Positions 18,041 through 26,155 of a DNA stretch of 64,000 bases are shown here, one piece after another. The stretch lies in the NCBI RefSeq assembly GCF_039538365.1, contig NZ_BAABCA010000002.1, positions 558,001 through 622,000 on the forward strand. Direction: 5' to 3'. The number at the start of each line of letters is the position of its first letter. The first letter of the stretch is position 1. The position numbers and the translations under genes are program-made. This DNA comes from Postechiella marina (lineage in GTDB: Bacteria > Bacteroidota > Bacteroidia > Flavobacteriales > Flavobacteriaceae). Under the pieces are notes generated by a model that ran no database searches, was not told the DNA's origin, and was given only the letters and a program-made list of their open reading frames with translations.

Positions 18041-18943
18041 ATGGCAAATACAAATACCGAAAATAAAATTGTTGAATATCATTTAAACAGGCATCAACCA
18101 GATAAGCCACAATTAGCCATACACGATTTAAACGAATATATTACCAAACATAAAGGCCATACTACCAAACCACATATTCATAGTTATTTTCAAGTTATTT
18201 GGTTTAAGCAAGGTAACGGAAAACATTTTATAGATTTAAAAGCGCATGATGTTACCGATAATACTATTTTGTTTGTCGCTAAAAACCAAGTGCATTATTT
18301 TGATGACAATACTAATTACCAAGGTATTTTGTTGCATTTTAATGAGACTTTTATTGTGCAAAAAGACAATGAAACCGACTTTTTTTTAAAGTGTAACCTT
18401 TTTAACAATCCTTACCTACAACCACTTTGTCCTTTAAAAAAAACAACTGCTATTATATTTGAAGAGTATATTGCGCAAATAAAACGCGAGTTTAATAATC
18501 CTGACCAATTTGGTAAAGAAGAATTATTAAAGTCGTATTTAAAAGCATTTCTTATACAAATACAACGTGTAAAACAAGCCTGCGAGCAAACCGAAGAACA
18601 AACTTATACCATATTTGACGATAAAAAATTACAGTTTATAAAGTTTATTAATCTTATTGACGAAAATTACACCAAAGGACTTTCGGTTTCAGAATATGCT
18701 AAACTGTTATTTATATCTTCAAGAACATTGTCTGATCTTACTAATTTGCAATTAAATAAAACACCATCGCAAATAATACAAGAACGTATTGTGTTAGAAG
18801 CGCAACGTTTGTTATTGTATTCCGATTTAAACGTGAACCAAATTGGCTACCGTTTAGGTTTTGACGATCCGTCGTATTTTGTAAAATACTTCAAAAAACA
18901 CACAAACCTCTCACCTTTAAGCTTTAGGAAGTCCGTTTCCTAA
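18041..18943 (+). CDS. AraC family transcriptional regulator
   Basis: A 300-residue regulator with an N-terminal cupin sensor (about 25-150; histidines in HIHSYFQVIW and the QVHYFDDN segment) and a C-terminal double helix-turn-helix at about 205-300. The second helix pair shows VNQIGYRLGFDDPSYFVKYFKKHTNLSPLSFRK, the standard AraC signature. It stands just before an SDR oxidoreductase in the same direction, which may be its target, as in many regulator-plus-reductase pairs; no effector can be named. Confidence 0.92.
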   Translation: MANTNTENKIVEYHLNRHQPDKPQLAIHDLNEYITKHKGHTTKPHIHSYFQVIWFKQGNGKHFIDLKAHDVTDNTILFVAKNQVHYFDDNTNYQGILLHFNETFIVQKDNETDFFLKCNLFNNPYLQPLCPLKKTTAIIFEEYIAQIKREFNNPDQFGKEELLKSYLKAFLIQIQRVKQACEQTEEQTYTIFDDKKLQFIKFINLIDENYTKGLSVSEYAKLLFISSRTLSDLTNLQLNKTPSQIIQERIVLEAQRLLLYSDLNVNQIGYRLGFDDPSYFVKYFKKHTNLSPLSFRKSVS

Positions 18944-19026
18944 AAGTACCATTCCTTTTCGTTTTTGTCCATCGTATACTACTGGAGTTATCCTGAACTT
19001 TGCAGTGTAATTAAAAAAAGTATATC

Positions 19027-19788
19027 ATGGAAAAAACACAAGCACTTATAATTGGTGGAACTACAGGAATGGGTAAAGCTACAGCACAACTTTTACTTGA
19101 AAAAGGTTTTGAAGTTACTATTGTTGGTAGAGCCAACAAAAATCTAGACACTGCCAAAACAGAATTAGCAACTTTTGGGAATGTAAAAACCAAAGCAGTA
19201 AATCTTTTTGATATGAATGAAGTAAAAGCATTTGCTTCAAATATATCTAAAGACCTACCGAATTTAAAATACTTGGTGAATTCGGCAGGCTATTTTAGTC
19301 CGAAACCTTTTTTAGAGCATACTGAAGCAGATTACGACATTTACCATAATTTCAATAAAGCATTTTTCTTTATCACACAAGAAGCAGCAAAAGTAATGGC
19401 TACTAATGGTAGTGGTTCTATTGTAAATATAGGATCTATGTGGGCAAAACAAGCTATAAAAGCCACACCATCTTCGGCATATTCTATGGCAAAAGCAGGT
19501 TTACACAGCTTAACACAACATTTAGCAATGGAGTTAGCAGAAAGTAATATTCGTGTAAACGCAGTATCTCCTGCAGTAGTAGTAACACCAATTTATGGTT
19601 CGTTTATAGAAGAAGATAAAATTGAAGAAACCTTACAAGGTTTTAACGATTTTCATCCTATTGGACGCGTAGGAACATCACAAGACATTGCCAAAACAAT
19701 CGCCTTTTTATTAGACGAAGATAGTGCTTGGGTTACAGGTGCTATTTGGGATATTGATGGAGGCGTAATGGCAGGAAGAAATTATTAA
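19027..19788 (+). CDS. SDR family NAD(P)-dependent oxidoreductase
   Basis: A 253-residue classical short-chain dehydrogenase. It has the nucleotide-binding glycine motif IGGTTGMGKATA (about 9-20), the LVNSAGYFSP segment, the catalytic Ser in NIGSMWAKQ, the YSMAK Tyr/Lys pair (about 156-160) and the closing WVTGAIWDIDGG. The fold and residues point to an active reductase, but the substrate is unknown. It follows the AraC-type regulator by 83 bases and is followed by the remains of a small gene. Confidence 0.9.
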   Translation: MEKTQALIIGGTTGMGKATAQLLLEKGFEVTIVGRANKNLDTAKTELATFGNVKTKAVNLFDMNEVKAFASNISKDLPNLKYLVNSAGYFSPKPFLEHTEADYDIYHNFNKAFFFITQEAAKVMATNGSGSIVNIGSMWAKQAIKATPSSAYSMAKAGLHSLTQHLAMELAESNIRVNAVSPAVVVTPIYGSFIEEDKIEETLQGFNDFHPIGRVGTSQDIAKTIAFLLDEDSAWVTGAIWDIDGGVMAGRNY

Positions 19789-19806
19789 CAATTAAGAGAA
19801 ATTAAA

Positions 19807-19950
19807 ATGACAAAAGCATATTTAGAAATCAGTCTTAAAATAAACGATTTAAACAGAGAAACGCAGCAGCTGTGTACAGCAAATACAAAGCACCATTTTT
19901 AGAAACCGTTACAGGATAATCCTGAGGTAAGAATTTATACAGTAGCTTAA
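19807..19950 (+). pseudogene. Remnant of a small conserved gene behind the SDR gene
   Basis: Starts ATG and reads MTKAYLEISLKINDLNRE. The frame then shifts by one base, after which AAAVYSKYKAPFLETVTG reads on to a stop, and a third piece NPEVRIYTVA ends at TAA in the frame of the first ATG plus shift. The three pieces look like the start, middle and end of one protein of roughly 90-100 residues that has lost an internal block and gained a frameshift. The family is recognised only loosely, as a small alpha/beta-barrel-like protein often next to such oxidoreductases. Confidence 0.65.
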
Positions 19951-19975
19951 TTAAAAACAGGTTACTAGGTTTACA

Positions 19976-20014
19976 AAAGAAGCTTTATTGGTTTAAAACA
20001 AAGCTTCTTTTTCA
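19976..20014 (+). terminator. Terminator after the SDR gene and its remnant
   Basis: Perfect 11-base arms (19976-19986 and 20000-20010, AAAGAAGCTTT and its complement) and a short T run. It separates the SDR unit from the membrane-protein gene at 20035. Confidence 0.8.
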
Positions 20015-20034
20015 TCTTTAAATCATTTAAAATT

Positions 20035-20649
20035 ATGGAAGCAAGTTTTTATTTTTATAACATTTTAGCAGCTTTAGGTTACCTTTTAATAGAATCGCTA
20101 TTTATGGTTGGCGTATGGATTTCGGCAAAAGGCGGAACAGAAAAAATGCCTAACGGAAAAGATTATGATAGTGAAATGATTTTATATCCATTTAAAAAAA
20201 GGGTTATGAAATCTACCAAAGAGATTGTGTTTTTTAAAGCTGATTTTTTGGAAGCACTAGTTAAAAAAATTCGTGTACAACTACCTGAAATAGATTTTAA
20301 AACCTCTAATACTGAAATACTTTTAACTAGAAAGGATAGTGATTTTGTAGCGTTTATGAATTTATTAAACGAACGCATAAAACGCATTGACCCAAATATT
20401 GTGATAACCTTAACGGAAACTGGTATACAATTTCACAAAGAATATACACAGTACAAAGTGAATAAATACTTAAGAAAACCTATAATTCAATGTCCTATTT
20501 GTATGTCGTCGGTTTGGAGTATTTTTACCTATTGGATTCCTATAATTTACTGGTTTGGTTTTAGTTGGCCAATTGTATATTTAGGTATTGCAAACACCTG
20601 TATTTTAGCTTGTGTAAATTGGTTGGTATTTTCTAGCAGACCTCAATAA
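20035..20649 (+). CDS. Membrane protein with a CPICMSSxW motif, unknown function
   Basis: A 204-residue protein with an N-terminal membrane helix (about 6-30), a soluble middle of 110 residues and a C-terminal pair of helices (about 160-198). The CPICMSSVWS segment at about 152-161 resembles the CxxCxxxW signature of small membrane proteins found in phages and Bacteroidota genomes, suggesting metal binding or a disulphide near the membrane. No function can be named. It is bounded by terminators on both sides. Confidence 0.6.
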   Translation: MEASFYFYNILAALGYLLIESLFMVGVWISAKGGTEKMPNGKDYDSEMILYPFKKRVMKSTKEIVFFKADFLEALVKKIRVQLPEIDFKTSNTEILLTRKDSDFVAFMNLLNERIKRIDPNIVITLTETGIQFHKEYTQYKVNKYLRKPIIQCPICMSSVWSIFTYWIPIIYWFGFSWPIVYLGIANTCILACVNWLVFSSRPQ

Positions 20650-20661
20650 TATTAATAAAGT

Positions 20662-20695
20662 AAAAGCTATTGTAAATTTACAATAGCTTTTTAAT
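20662..20695 (+). terminator. Terminator before the FAD oxidoreductase gene
   Basis: Perfect 15-base inverted repeat without loop (20662-20676 and 20677-20691) and a T run. It ends only 12-15 bases before the next ATG, so that gene may depend on read-through. Confidence 0.8.
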
Positions 20696-20706
20696 AGAAA
20701 TTTAAA

Positions 20707-21753
20707 ATGAAAGAACGTATTATAATTGTAGGCGGAGGATTAAGCGGATTAACATTAGCTTATTTACTATCTAAAAAAAATAAGGAAGCCATAATATTAG
20801 AAGCTTCGTCTAGGTTAGGTGGACGCATACAAACCATTAAAGGGGCATTAGAAACACCTTTAGAACTAGGTGCTACTTGGTTTTCTAATATGCATCAGCA
20901 TTTACTAGCTTTAATAAATGAATTGGGTTTACAAAAGTATCCTCAATTTTCTACAGGCAAATCGTTATTTCAAACCAAATCTTTTGAACCTCCTCAGCAA
21001 TTTTTTGTTCCAGAATCTGAGAACCCTTCATATCGATTAAAAGAAGGAACACAAAGTCTAATTAACACTTTAATCAATAAATTAGATACCAAAAATATCC
21101 ATTTAAATACAAAAGTGATAGGCATTACAGAATTAGAAAACCAATTAGTAGTTAACACCGCTAACGGAAAAAAATGGGAAGCAGACAAAATTATTTTATG
21201 CTTACCACCACAATTGGCAGGATCTAACATTAAATTTTCGCCTCAACTTCCAAATGCTATTTCTAAAATTTTACCAACAGTACAAACGTGGATGTCTGGT
21301 GCCATAAAATTTGTTTTAGAATATAACACACCTTTTTGGAGAAAAAATGGATATTCTGGTATGTTATACAGCCATGTAGGTATTATTACAGAAATGTACG
21401 ATCATACAAATTTTAAAGCAACTAAATATGGGTTTACAGGTTTCTTAAACGGAGAAAGTATATCTTATTCTCAAAAAGTTAGAAAAGAATTGGTTTTAAA
21501 ACAATTAAGCGAACTTTTAGGCAAAGAAACTTTAAACCCCATTAGTTATGTTGATAAAATTTGGACCGATGAATTTATTTTAAGCGAAAATTCAACCATT
21601 AAAAGACCACACCAAAACAACGGACACCCAACATTACAACAAAGCTATTTAAATGGTAAGTTGTTTTTTTCGGGCTCAGAAACCAACACTAGGTTTGGTG
21701 GTTATATGGAAGGAGCAATTATCGCTGCTTTAAAAATGAATACTAATTTATAG
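20707..21753 (+). CDS. FAD-dependent amine oxidase family protein
   Basis: A 348-residue flavoprotein. The N-terminus has the dinucleotide motif IIIVGGGLSGLTLAYLLSKK with the FAD-ribose Glu in LEASSRLGGRIQTI (about 32-45). The C-terminal RFGGYMEGAIIAALKMN is the second FAD contact of the monoamine oxidase group. At 348 residues it is shorter than the usual 420-460, as in compact bacterial members. The substrate is unknown. No separate promoter is evident in the 57 bases before it, which are filled mostly by a terminator hairpin. Confidence 0.85.
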   Translation: MKERIIIVGGGLSGLTLAYLLSKKNKEAIILEASSRLGGRIQTIKGALETPLELGATWFSNMHQHLLALINELGLQKYPQFSTGKSLFQTKSFEPPQQFFVPESENPSYRLKEGTQSLINTLINKLDTKNIHLNTKVIGITELENQLVVNTANGKKWEADKIILCLPPQLAGSNIKFSPQLPNAISKILPTVQTWMSGAIKFVLEYNTPFWRKNGYSGMLYSHVGIITEMYDHTNFKATKYGFTGFLNGESISYSQKVRKELVLKQLSELLGKETLNPISYVDKIWTDEFILSENSTIKRPHQNNGHPTLQQSYLNGKLFFSGSETNTRFGGYMEGAIIAALKMNTNL

Positions 21754-21780
21754 AAAATTAAATCCAAAAAAAAGTCTACT

Positions 21781-22380
21781 TTACTCCTTTTCTTTAGGAT
21801 TATACATGACAATAATTTGAATTATAATAGCTAGAAAAACCAAGAAATAAATTTCTATTTGGGTAAATAATTCTACAGTATCAATAGCACGTTTACTAAT
21901 TGACATTTGCCTCCTTCCTTCAGTTAACTGAATTTTTGATAAATCATCAAGATTTATTTTTAAATTTTTTATATAATTAAGAACTTTAGAATTGTTACTG
22001 TATTGCGAATTTAAAAGTTGATTTTCGGCGTCCAATAAATACTGTACATTATTCTTTAAATCGTTAAACACACCTCTTTCTTTTGGCGTCAATTTTGTTT
22101 TCTCGAACTTATTAACTAAAGATTTTAAATTATTACTAATTTTTTCGTTTTCATTATTAAAAAAAATAGAATCTGATACTGCTACAGCCAATTCTTTTTG
22201 CTGAACAGATTTTTGCATTTCAAAAATTAAATCATTAGCAATTAATCGGTCTTCGTAAATAGTAACAACAGAATCACGAACTCGAATAAAATTGTTTTTA
22301 TCAATTAAGTTTGTGGCAACTATTAAAACAAAAACCATAAGAATGCCAAGTATCCATTTTAGCTTATTGTAGAAAACCAT
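21781..22380 (-). CDS. MCP-type four-helix-bundle sensor domain protein without output domain
   Basis: A 199-residue protein with a membrane helix at about 7-25, a long helical extracytoplasmic region (26-165) and a second membrane helix at about 172-192, ending in NPKEKE. This is the 4HB_MCP ligand-binding layout, but the HAMP and methyl-accepting parts are absent. Such short forms occur in Bacteroidota that lack chemotaxis; their role is unknown. It is convergent with the FAD gene, with 27 bases between. Confidence 0.65.
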   Translation of the reverse strand: MVFYNKLKWILGILMVFVLIVATNLIDKNNFIRVRDSVVTIYEDRLIANDLIFEMQKSVQQKELAVAVSDSIFFNNENEKISNNLKSLVNKFEKTKLTPKERGVFNDLKNNVQYLLDAENQLLNSQYSNNSKVLNYIKNLKINLDDLSKIQLTEGRRQMSISKRAIDTVELFTQIEIYFLVFLAIIIQIIVMYNPKEKE

Positions 22381-22580
22381 TTTTTATTAATTTTTAAAGG
22401 TTAAACCAACTACTAATATACAAAAAACGCCATATAACATATATTACAAAGTTTTATAAGCAAGACATACATCTATATAAAACACTGAAATAAAGCATTA
22501 TATAAATTTTAATTTATAAATATTTTAAACTACTTTCGTTTAACAATCTATACTTATTATGCATTAAAATAAATGAAACT

Positions 22581-23102
22581 TTGGAGAACTATGTAACTTT
22601 TATTGGCCTTATTGCAGCTATTCTTGGCTTAGTAGCTGTTATAATGAAATTAATAGTTACTAATAAGCAGATTAGAAGAGAAAATACTCTTGAGAAAAAA
22701 ATGCTTGAAGAAGAAAATTTAAAAAAAATAGAGCATTTAAATAAAGAGAAAAAAGAAAAAGAGAGTCAAAGTGAAATACTTCAAATTTCTATAAATGTTA
22801 TTTCTGATTACTTAGAAAACGAGTTACCAAAAAGACTAAAAGATTATGCCACAGCAAAGCAACTTAAAGTTTTAGATAAAGACATTAAATTATATATTTC
22901 TAATCAATTAAATTTATTAGATAACGCTAAAACAGAAAATACACTTTCTAAGAAAAAAAGAGTTGAAAAAACAATTGCAGAAGCCTTTGGTATAGAAATA
23001 TCTGACCATACTATAGAAGCTAGCGGTTATGAGACATTCTTTACAGACAGAGTAGAAAGAAGGATAAAAAAACACATGCAAGAACAAAGTAAACGTCTTT
23101 AA
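22581..23102 (+). CDS. Single-pass membrane protein with coiled coil, unknown function
   Basis: A 173-residue protein with an N-terminal membrane helix (about 5-27), a Lys/Glu-rich coiled coil (30-70) and a helical C-terminal domain with no known motif. The only start that keeps the whole membrane helix is TTG at 22581; the nearby ATG at 22573 is in another frame and stops after seven codons. I do not recognise the family. Confidence 0.55.
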   Translation: MENYVTFIGLIAAILGLVAVIMKLIVTNKQIRRENTLEKKMLEEENLKKIEHLNKEKKEKESQSEILQISINVISDYLENELPKRLKDYATAKQLKVLDKDIKLYISNQLNLLDNAKTENTLSKKKRVEKTIAEAFGIEISDHTIEASGYETFFTDRVERRIKKHMQEQSKRL

Positions 23103-23116
23103 AACAACTTTTTAAA

Positions 23117-23800
23117 TTAAAAAGAAAGCATAGCTCCAAAAACAAGCATAGATAAGTTTCCTTTAAAACGAGCATTGCCACCAGTGGTATCTATATTTTC
23201 GTTTTCAAGCTTATTTAAAATATTTGTAAACCCATAGATATAGTGAGCTCTCAATTTTAAAAATTTATAACCAGCAGTAATTCCCACAGCCCCATTTAAA
23301 TTAAAATTAGAAATTTCGCTAATATCTTTAGCTAATAAATTATTGTAATTATTAATAAAATAATCTTCTTGGGCCTTATCGTTAAACTCTAATTTACTAT
23401 TGTATTGTAACATGGGTCCTACGTCTAAGGTTACATATTCTCCAGCTAATTTTATATGTCCCATTAAAGCCACTTGAGCAGCAAAAAGTTTATAATCTAT
23501 AAATTGGTTTGCAGTACTAGACGCTGTTGGTCTAGCTAAAATACCAATCTTACTTTCAGAGAGTTGCATACCAAAACTCATATTATACCAACGATGTGGT
23601 ATCTCTACAGTAGCAGTTAATCCACCTATAAAACCATCGCTATCTTTGGTAATAAAATTATCTGTATCTAAGTTTACTTTAGTTATTCCACCAAAAAAAC
23701 CAATACCATTAACAATATCGTAATTTCCCTTTTGCGAAAAACTTTTTGTAACAAAACAAAGGCTTAGAGCTACTAATAGGTAAATTCTATTATATTTCAT
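23117..23800 (-). CDS. Outer-membrane beta-barrel protein
   Basis: About 227 residues from the ATG at 23800; the longer frame to 23821 would add MFITLTY before the signal. The signal peptide MKYNRIYLLVALSLCFVTKSFSQ is followed by alternating strands rich in Gly and aromatic residues and ends with a terminal Phe (VFGAMLSF), typical of barrels inserted by BamA. Function unknown. A -7 box lies 23 bases upstream. Confidence 0.75.
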   Translation of the reverse strand: MKYNRIYLLVALSLCFVTKSFSQKGNYDIVNGIGFFGGITKVNLDTDNFITKDSDGFIGGLTATVEIPHRWYNMSFGMQLSESKIGILARPTASSTANQFIDYKLFAAQVALMGHIKLAGEYVTLDVGPMLQYNSKLEFNDKAQEDYFINNYNNLLAKDISEISNFNLNGAVGITAGYKFLKLRAHYIYGFTNILNKLENENIDTTGGNARFKGNLSMLVFGAMLSF

Positions 23801-23822
23801 ATAAGTTAAAGTTATAAACAAC

Positions 23823-23830
23823 CAAATATA
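23823..23830 (-). promoter_or_regulatory. Promoter -7 box of the beta-barrel gene
   Basis: Minus-strand TATATTTG, a perfect match, 22 bases before the ATG at 23800; this also supports 23800 over 23821 as the start. Confidence 0.5.
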
Positions 23831-23876
23831 GTATAATTTTAGTATCTTAATTTTCTAACCTTTTTAATTATTTATT

Positions 23877-24803
23877 ATGCCTATTTTTTCAATTATTTTT
23901 ATTCTTTTAGGGCTATTTATTTTAATATCTGGCCTCTTTACCGTAAAACAACAAACCGCTGCAATTATAGAGCGATTTGGTAAATTTCAAAGCATTCGTC
24001 ATTCGGGATTACAATTAAAAATTCCTTTAGTAGACCGAATTTCTGGTCGCTTAAGTTTAAAAATTCAACAACTAGATGTTATTGTAGAAACCAAAACTAA
24101 AGACGATGTATTTGTACGTTTAAAAGTATCTGTACAATACAAAGTAATAAAAGACAAAGTTGAAGATGCTTTTTATAAATTAGACTATCCACACGATCAA
24201 ATAACAAGTTATGTTTTTGATGTAGTACGTGCCGAAGTACCAAAAATGATTTTAGATGATGTTTTCTTAAAAAAAGATGATATTGCCATAGCTGTTAAAA
24301 CCGAATTAAATGATGCTATGCAAAACTATGGATACGACATTATAAAAACCTTGGTAACAGATATAGATCCAGATGCGCAGGTAAAAGAAGCTATGAACCG
24401 TATTAATGCTGCCGATAGAGAAAAAACAGCTGCACAATACGAAGGTGATGCACAACGTATATTAATTGTAGAAAAAGCAAAAGCAGAAGCAGAAAGTAAA
24501 CGTTTACAAGGTCAAGGTATTGCAGACCAACGTAGAGAAATTGCACGAGGATTAGAAGAGTCTGTAGATGTTTTAAATAGAGTTGGTATTAACAGCCAAG
24601 AAGCTTCTGCTCTTATTGTTGTTACACAACATTACGACACATTACAAGCTATTGGTAGCGAAACAAACAGTAACTTAATTTTATTACCAAATTCGCCACA
24701 AGCAGGTAGTAATATGCTAAACGATATGGTTGCTAGTTTTACTGCAAGTAACCAAATTGGAGAATCTATGAAAAACCAGAAAAAGAAAACAAAAGAAGAA
24801 TAG
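23877..24803 (+). CDS. SPFH/band-7 domain protein (stomatin-like)
   Basis: A 308-residue protein with an N-terminal membrane helix (about 3-21), a band-7 domain (22-200) with ERFGKFQSIRHSGLQLKIP and the PHDQITSYVFDVVRAEVPKM segment, and a helical Ala/Glu/Lys-rich stretch with KAKAEAESKRLQGQGIADQR typical of the QmcA/slipin group. Such proteins assemble into large rings or microdomains in membranes and often regulate proteases. No NfeD partner gene is adjacent. Two hairpin terminators follow. Confidence 0.92.
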   Translation: MPIFSIIFILLGLFILISGLFTVKQQTAAIIERFGKFQSIRHSGLQLKIPLVDRISGRLSLKIQQLDVIVETKTKDDVFVRLKVSVQYKVIKDKVEDAFYKLDYPHDQITSYVFDVVRAEVPKMILDDVFLKKDDIAIAVKTELNDAMQNYGYDIIKTLVTDIDPDAQVKEAMNRINAADREKTAAQYEGDAQRILIVEKAKAEAESKRLQGQGIADQRREIARGLEESVDVLNRVGINSQEASALIVVTQHYDTLQAIGSETNSNLILLPNSPQAGSNMLNDMVASFTASNQIGESMKNQKKKTKEE

Positions 24804-24811
24804 TTCTTACT

Positions 24812-24885
24812 TTAAGCTAAAAGTATTTTAGCTTAAACAATATTAAGACCAATTAGTTTTAAAACTAATTGGTCTTTTTTTATTA
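24812..24885 (+). terminator. Tandem hairpins after the SPFH gene
   Basis: First hairpin: arms TTAAGCTAAAA (24812-24822) and its complement (24826-24836). Second: perfect 16-base arms (24845-24860 and 24861-24876) and a seven-T run. The second is also well placed to stop the convergent gene ending at 24897. Confidence 0.85.
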
Positions 24886-24896
24886 TTAATTTAGAT

Positions 24897-26051
24897 TTAT
24901 TTAAAAGGATGACGCTCTTGCCAATTTTGAGTAGGATTCATAAATTTAAAAACCTGTTTTAAAACAATGTTTACAAAACCATTAGTATGTTTTATATACA
25001 TACTCATAGCTTTAGGCTTTGCTCCTACCGAGCTTTTAATTTCCATGGCTGTACGTGCGTAAATAATTTTAATATATTTATTATCTATAGCAAACTTAGC
25101 CATATCGTAAAGCATATTTAAATACAACTGATTTTGGTATTGGTATTTTGTATCATAACCCAAAAAATACGTTTCTAAAAATTCATCATTTAAAATAAGA
25201 GTATAAAACCCAATTAATTCATCATTTAAATAATAGCCAAAAACCTTAAATTTTGTTTTTAAATGTTGTTTTAAATGATAAAAATGATATTCTGGAAGTA
25301 TAAACGTATTAAACTTAGCATTGTTAGATACATTTAAATATAATTGATGAAGCTTTGCAGAATTACTTTTAATACCTTCTAAATTTAATTCTTTACAATT
25401 TACTGTGCCTAATTTCTTTTTAGCACGTTTATATCGCGATCTATATTTTTTATTTAAACTAGATATATAATCTTCTATTTTTAACCATTCTGGTTTAACT
25501 TGCATAATCATATTTGGTTGTACAAAAACATTATGCAGTTTGTTTATTTTAAAAGTATCTTTATGGCTATGCAGCATATCATCCATAAAAAAATCTTTAA
25601 GCATAATAACCCTAATGGTTTTTTTTTGAGATTTTTCAATTCTTATTTTAAGCGTATTTAAAGCTTTAAAAACAATTTTAAGATATTCTACTTGAGATAT
25701 CTTTTTAGGTTGATAAAACATACCGTGTTGGCCTGTATGCATTAAGTTACCAACCACTAATATGTTTCCTTTTAATACTTTTGAAACAAGATCTCTAAAA
25801 AAAGTTTTTAAACATGAAACAGATGTTTTTCTAAACATATCTTTTAAATACAATTGCACGCGTTGTATTACAACAACACCCACCAAAATATCTTTATTAA
25901 AAACACCAACATAATAAAATTGAATATTACTTGGCGAAGATTTTTCTAAAGCTTCAAAATAATCAGATTGTAAAAAAGTATCGTGATGGGTTATAGTGTC
26001 CCATGATTTTGGAAGCTCTTTAACAGAAGAATAAATTTGGTATGTTTTCAC
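24897..26051 (-). CDS. FemAB-like GNAT-fold acyltransferase
   Basis: A 384-residue protein with the double-GNAT layout of FemAB and related Acetyltransf_6 proteins. The core YISSLNKKYRSRYKRAKKKLG (about 189-208) and the later GFYTLILNDEFLETYFLGYD are typical. FemABX members add amino acids to peptidoglycan stems from aminoacyl-tRNA; the Acetyltransf_6 group acts in polysaccharide or lipid modification. Which applies cannot be told. The start is GTG. It follows an alkaline-phosphatase-fold transferase gene but is separated from it by a terminator-like hairpin. Confidence 0.78.
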   Translation of the reverse strand: MKTYQIYSSVKELPKSWDTITHHDTFLQSDYFEALEKSSPSNIQFYYVGVFNKDILVGVVVIQRVQLYLKDMFRKTSVSCLKTFFRDLVSKVLKGNILVVGNLMHTGQHGMFYQPKKISQVEYLKIVFKALNTLKIRIEKSQKKTIRVIMLKDFFMDDMLHSHKDTFKINKLHNVFVQPNMIMQVKPEWLKIEDYISSLNKKYRSRYKRAKKKLGTVNCKELNLEGIKSNSAKLHQLYLNVSNNAKFNTFILPEYHFYHLKQHLKTKFKVFGYYLNDELIGFYTLILNDEFLETYFLGYDTKYQYQNQLYLNMLYDMAKFAIDNKYIKIIYARTAMEIKSSVGAKPKAMSMYIKHTNGFVNIVLKQVFKFMNPTQNWQERHPFK

Positions 26052-26061
26052 TTTAAAAATA

Positions 26062-26089
26062 AAAGACCGAAGTTAACACCTCAGTCTTT
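26062..26089 (-). terminator. Hairpin between the sulfatase-fold gene and the FemAB-like gene
   Basis: Arms AAAGAC-c-GA and TC-a-GTCTTT (26062-26070 and 26081-26089), one mismatch. On the minus strand the tail is U-rich (TTTTATTTTT). It ends about 10 bases before the FemAB-like start. Confidence 0.55.
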
Positions 26090-26155
26090 AAATATATTAA
26101 TTAATTACAAAATTTGTTTTTATGTATGTAAATAACTTAAAAATACTTTATAAAG

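Noticed and set aside
18944..19026. GAACTTTG as a promoter for the SDR gene
   Set aside because: It deviates at the first base of TAnnTTTG and the gene can be read from the AraC promoter; evidence is too weak to list.
23801..23821. Seven-codon extension of the beta-barrel protein
   Set aside because: It would place extra residues before a clear signal peptide and lies almost on the predicted promoter box.
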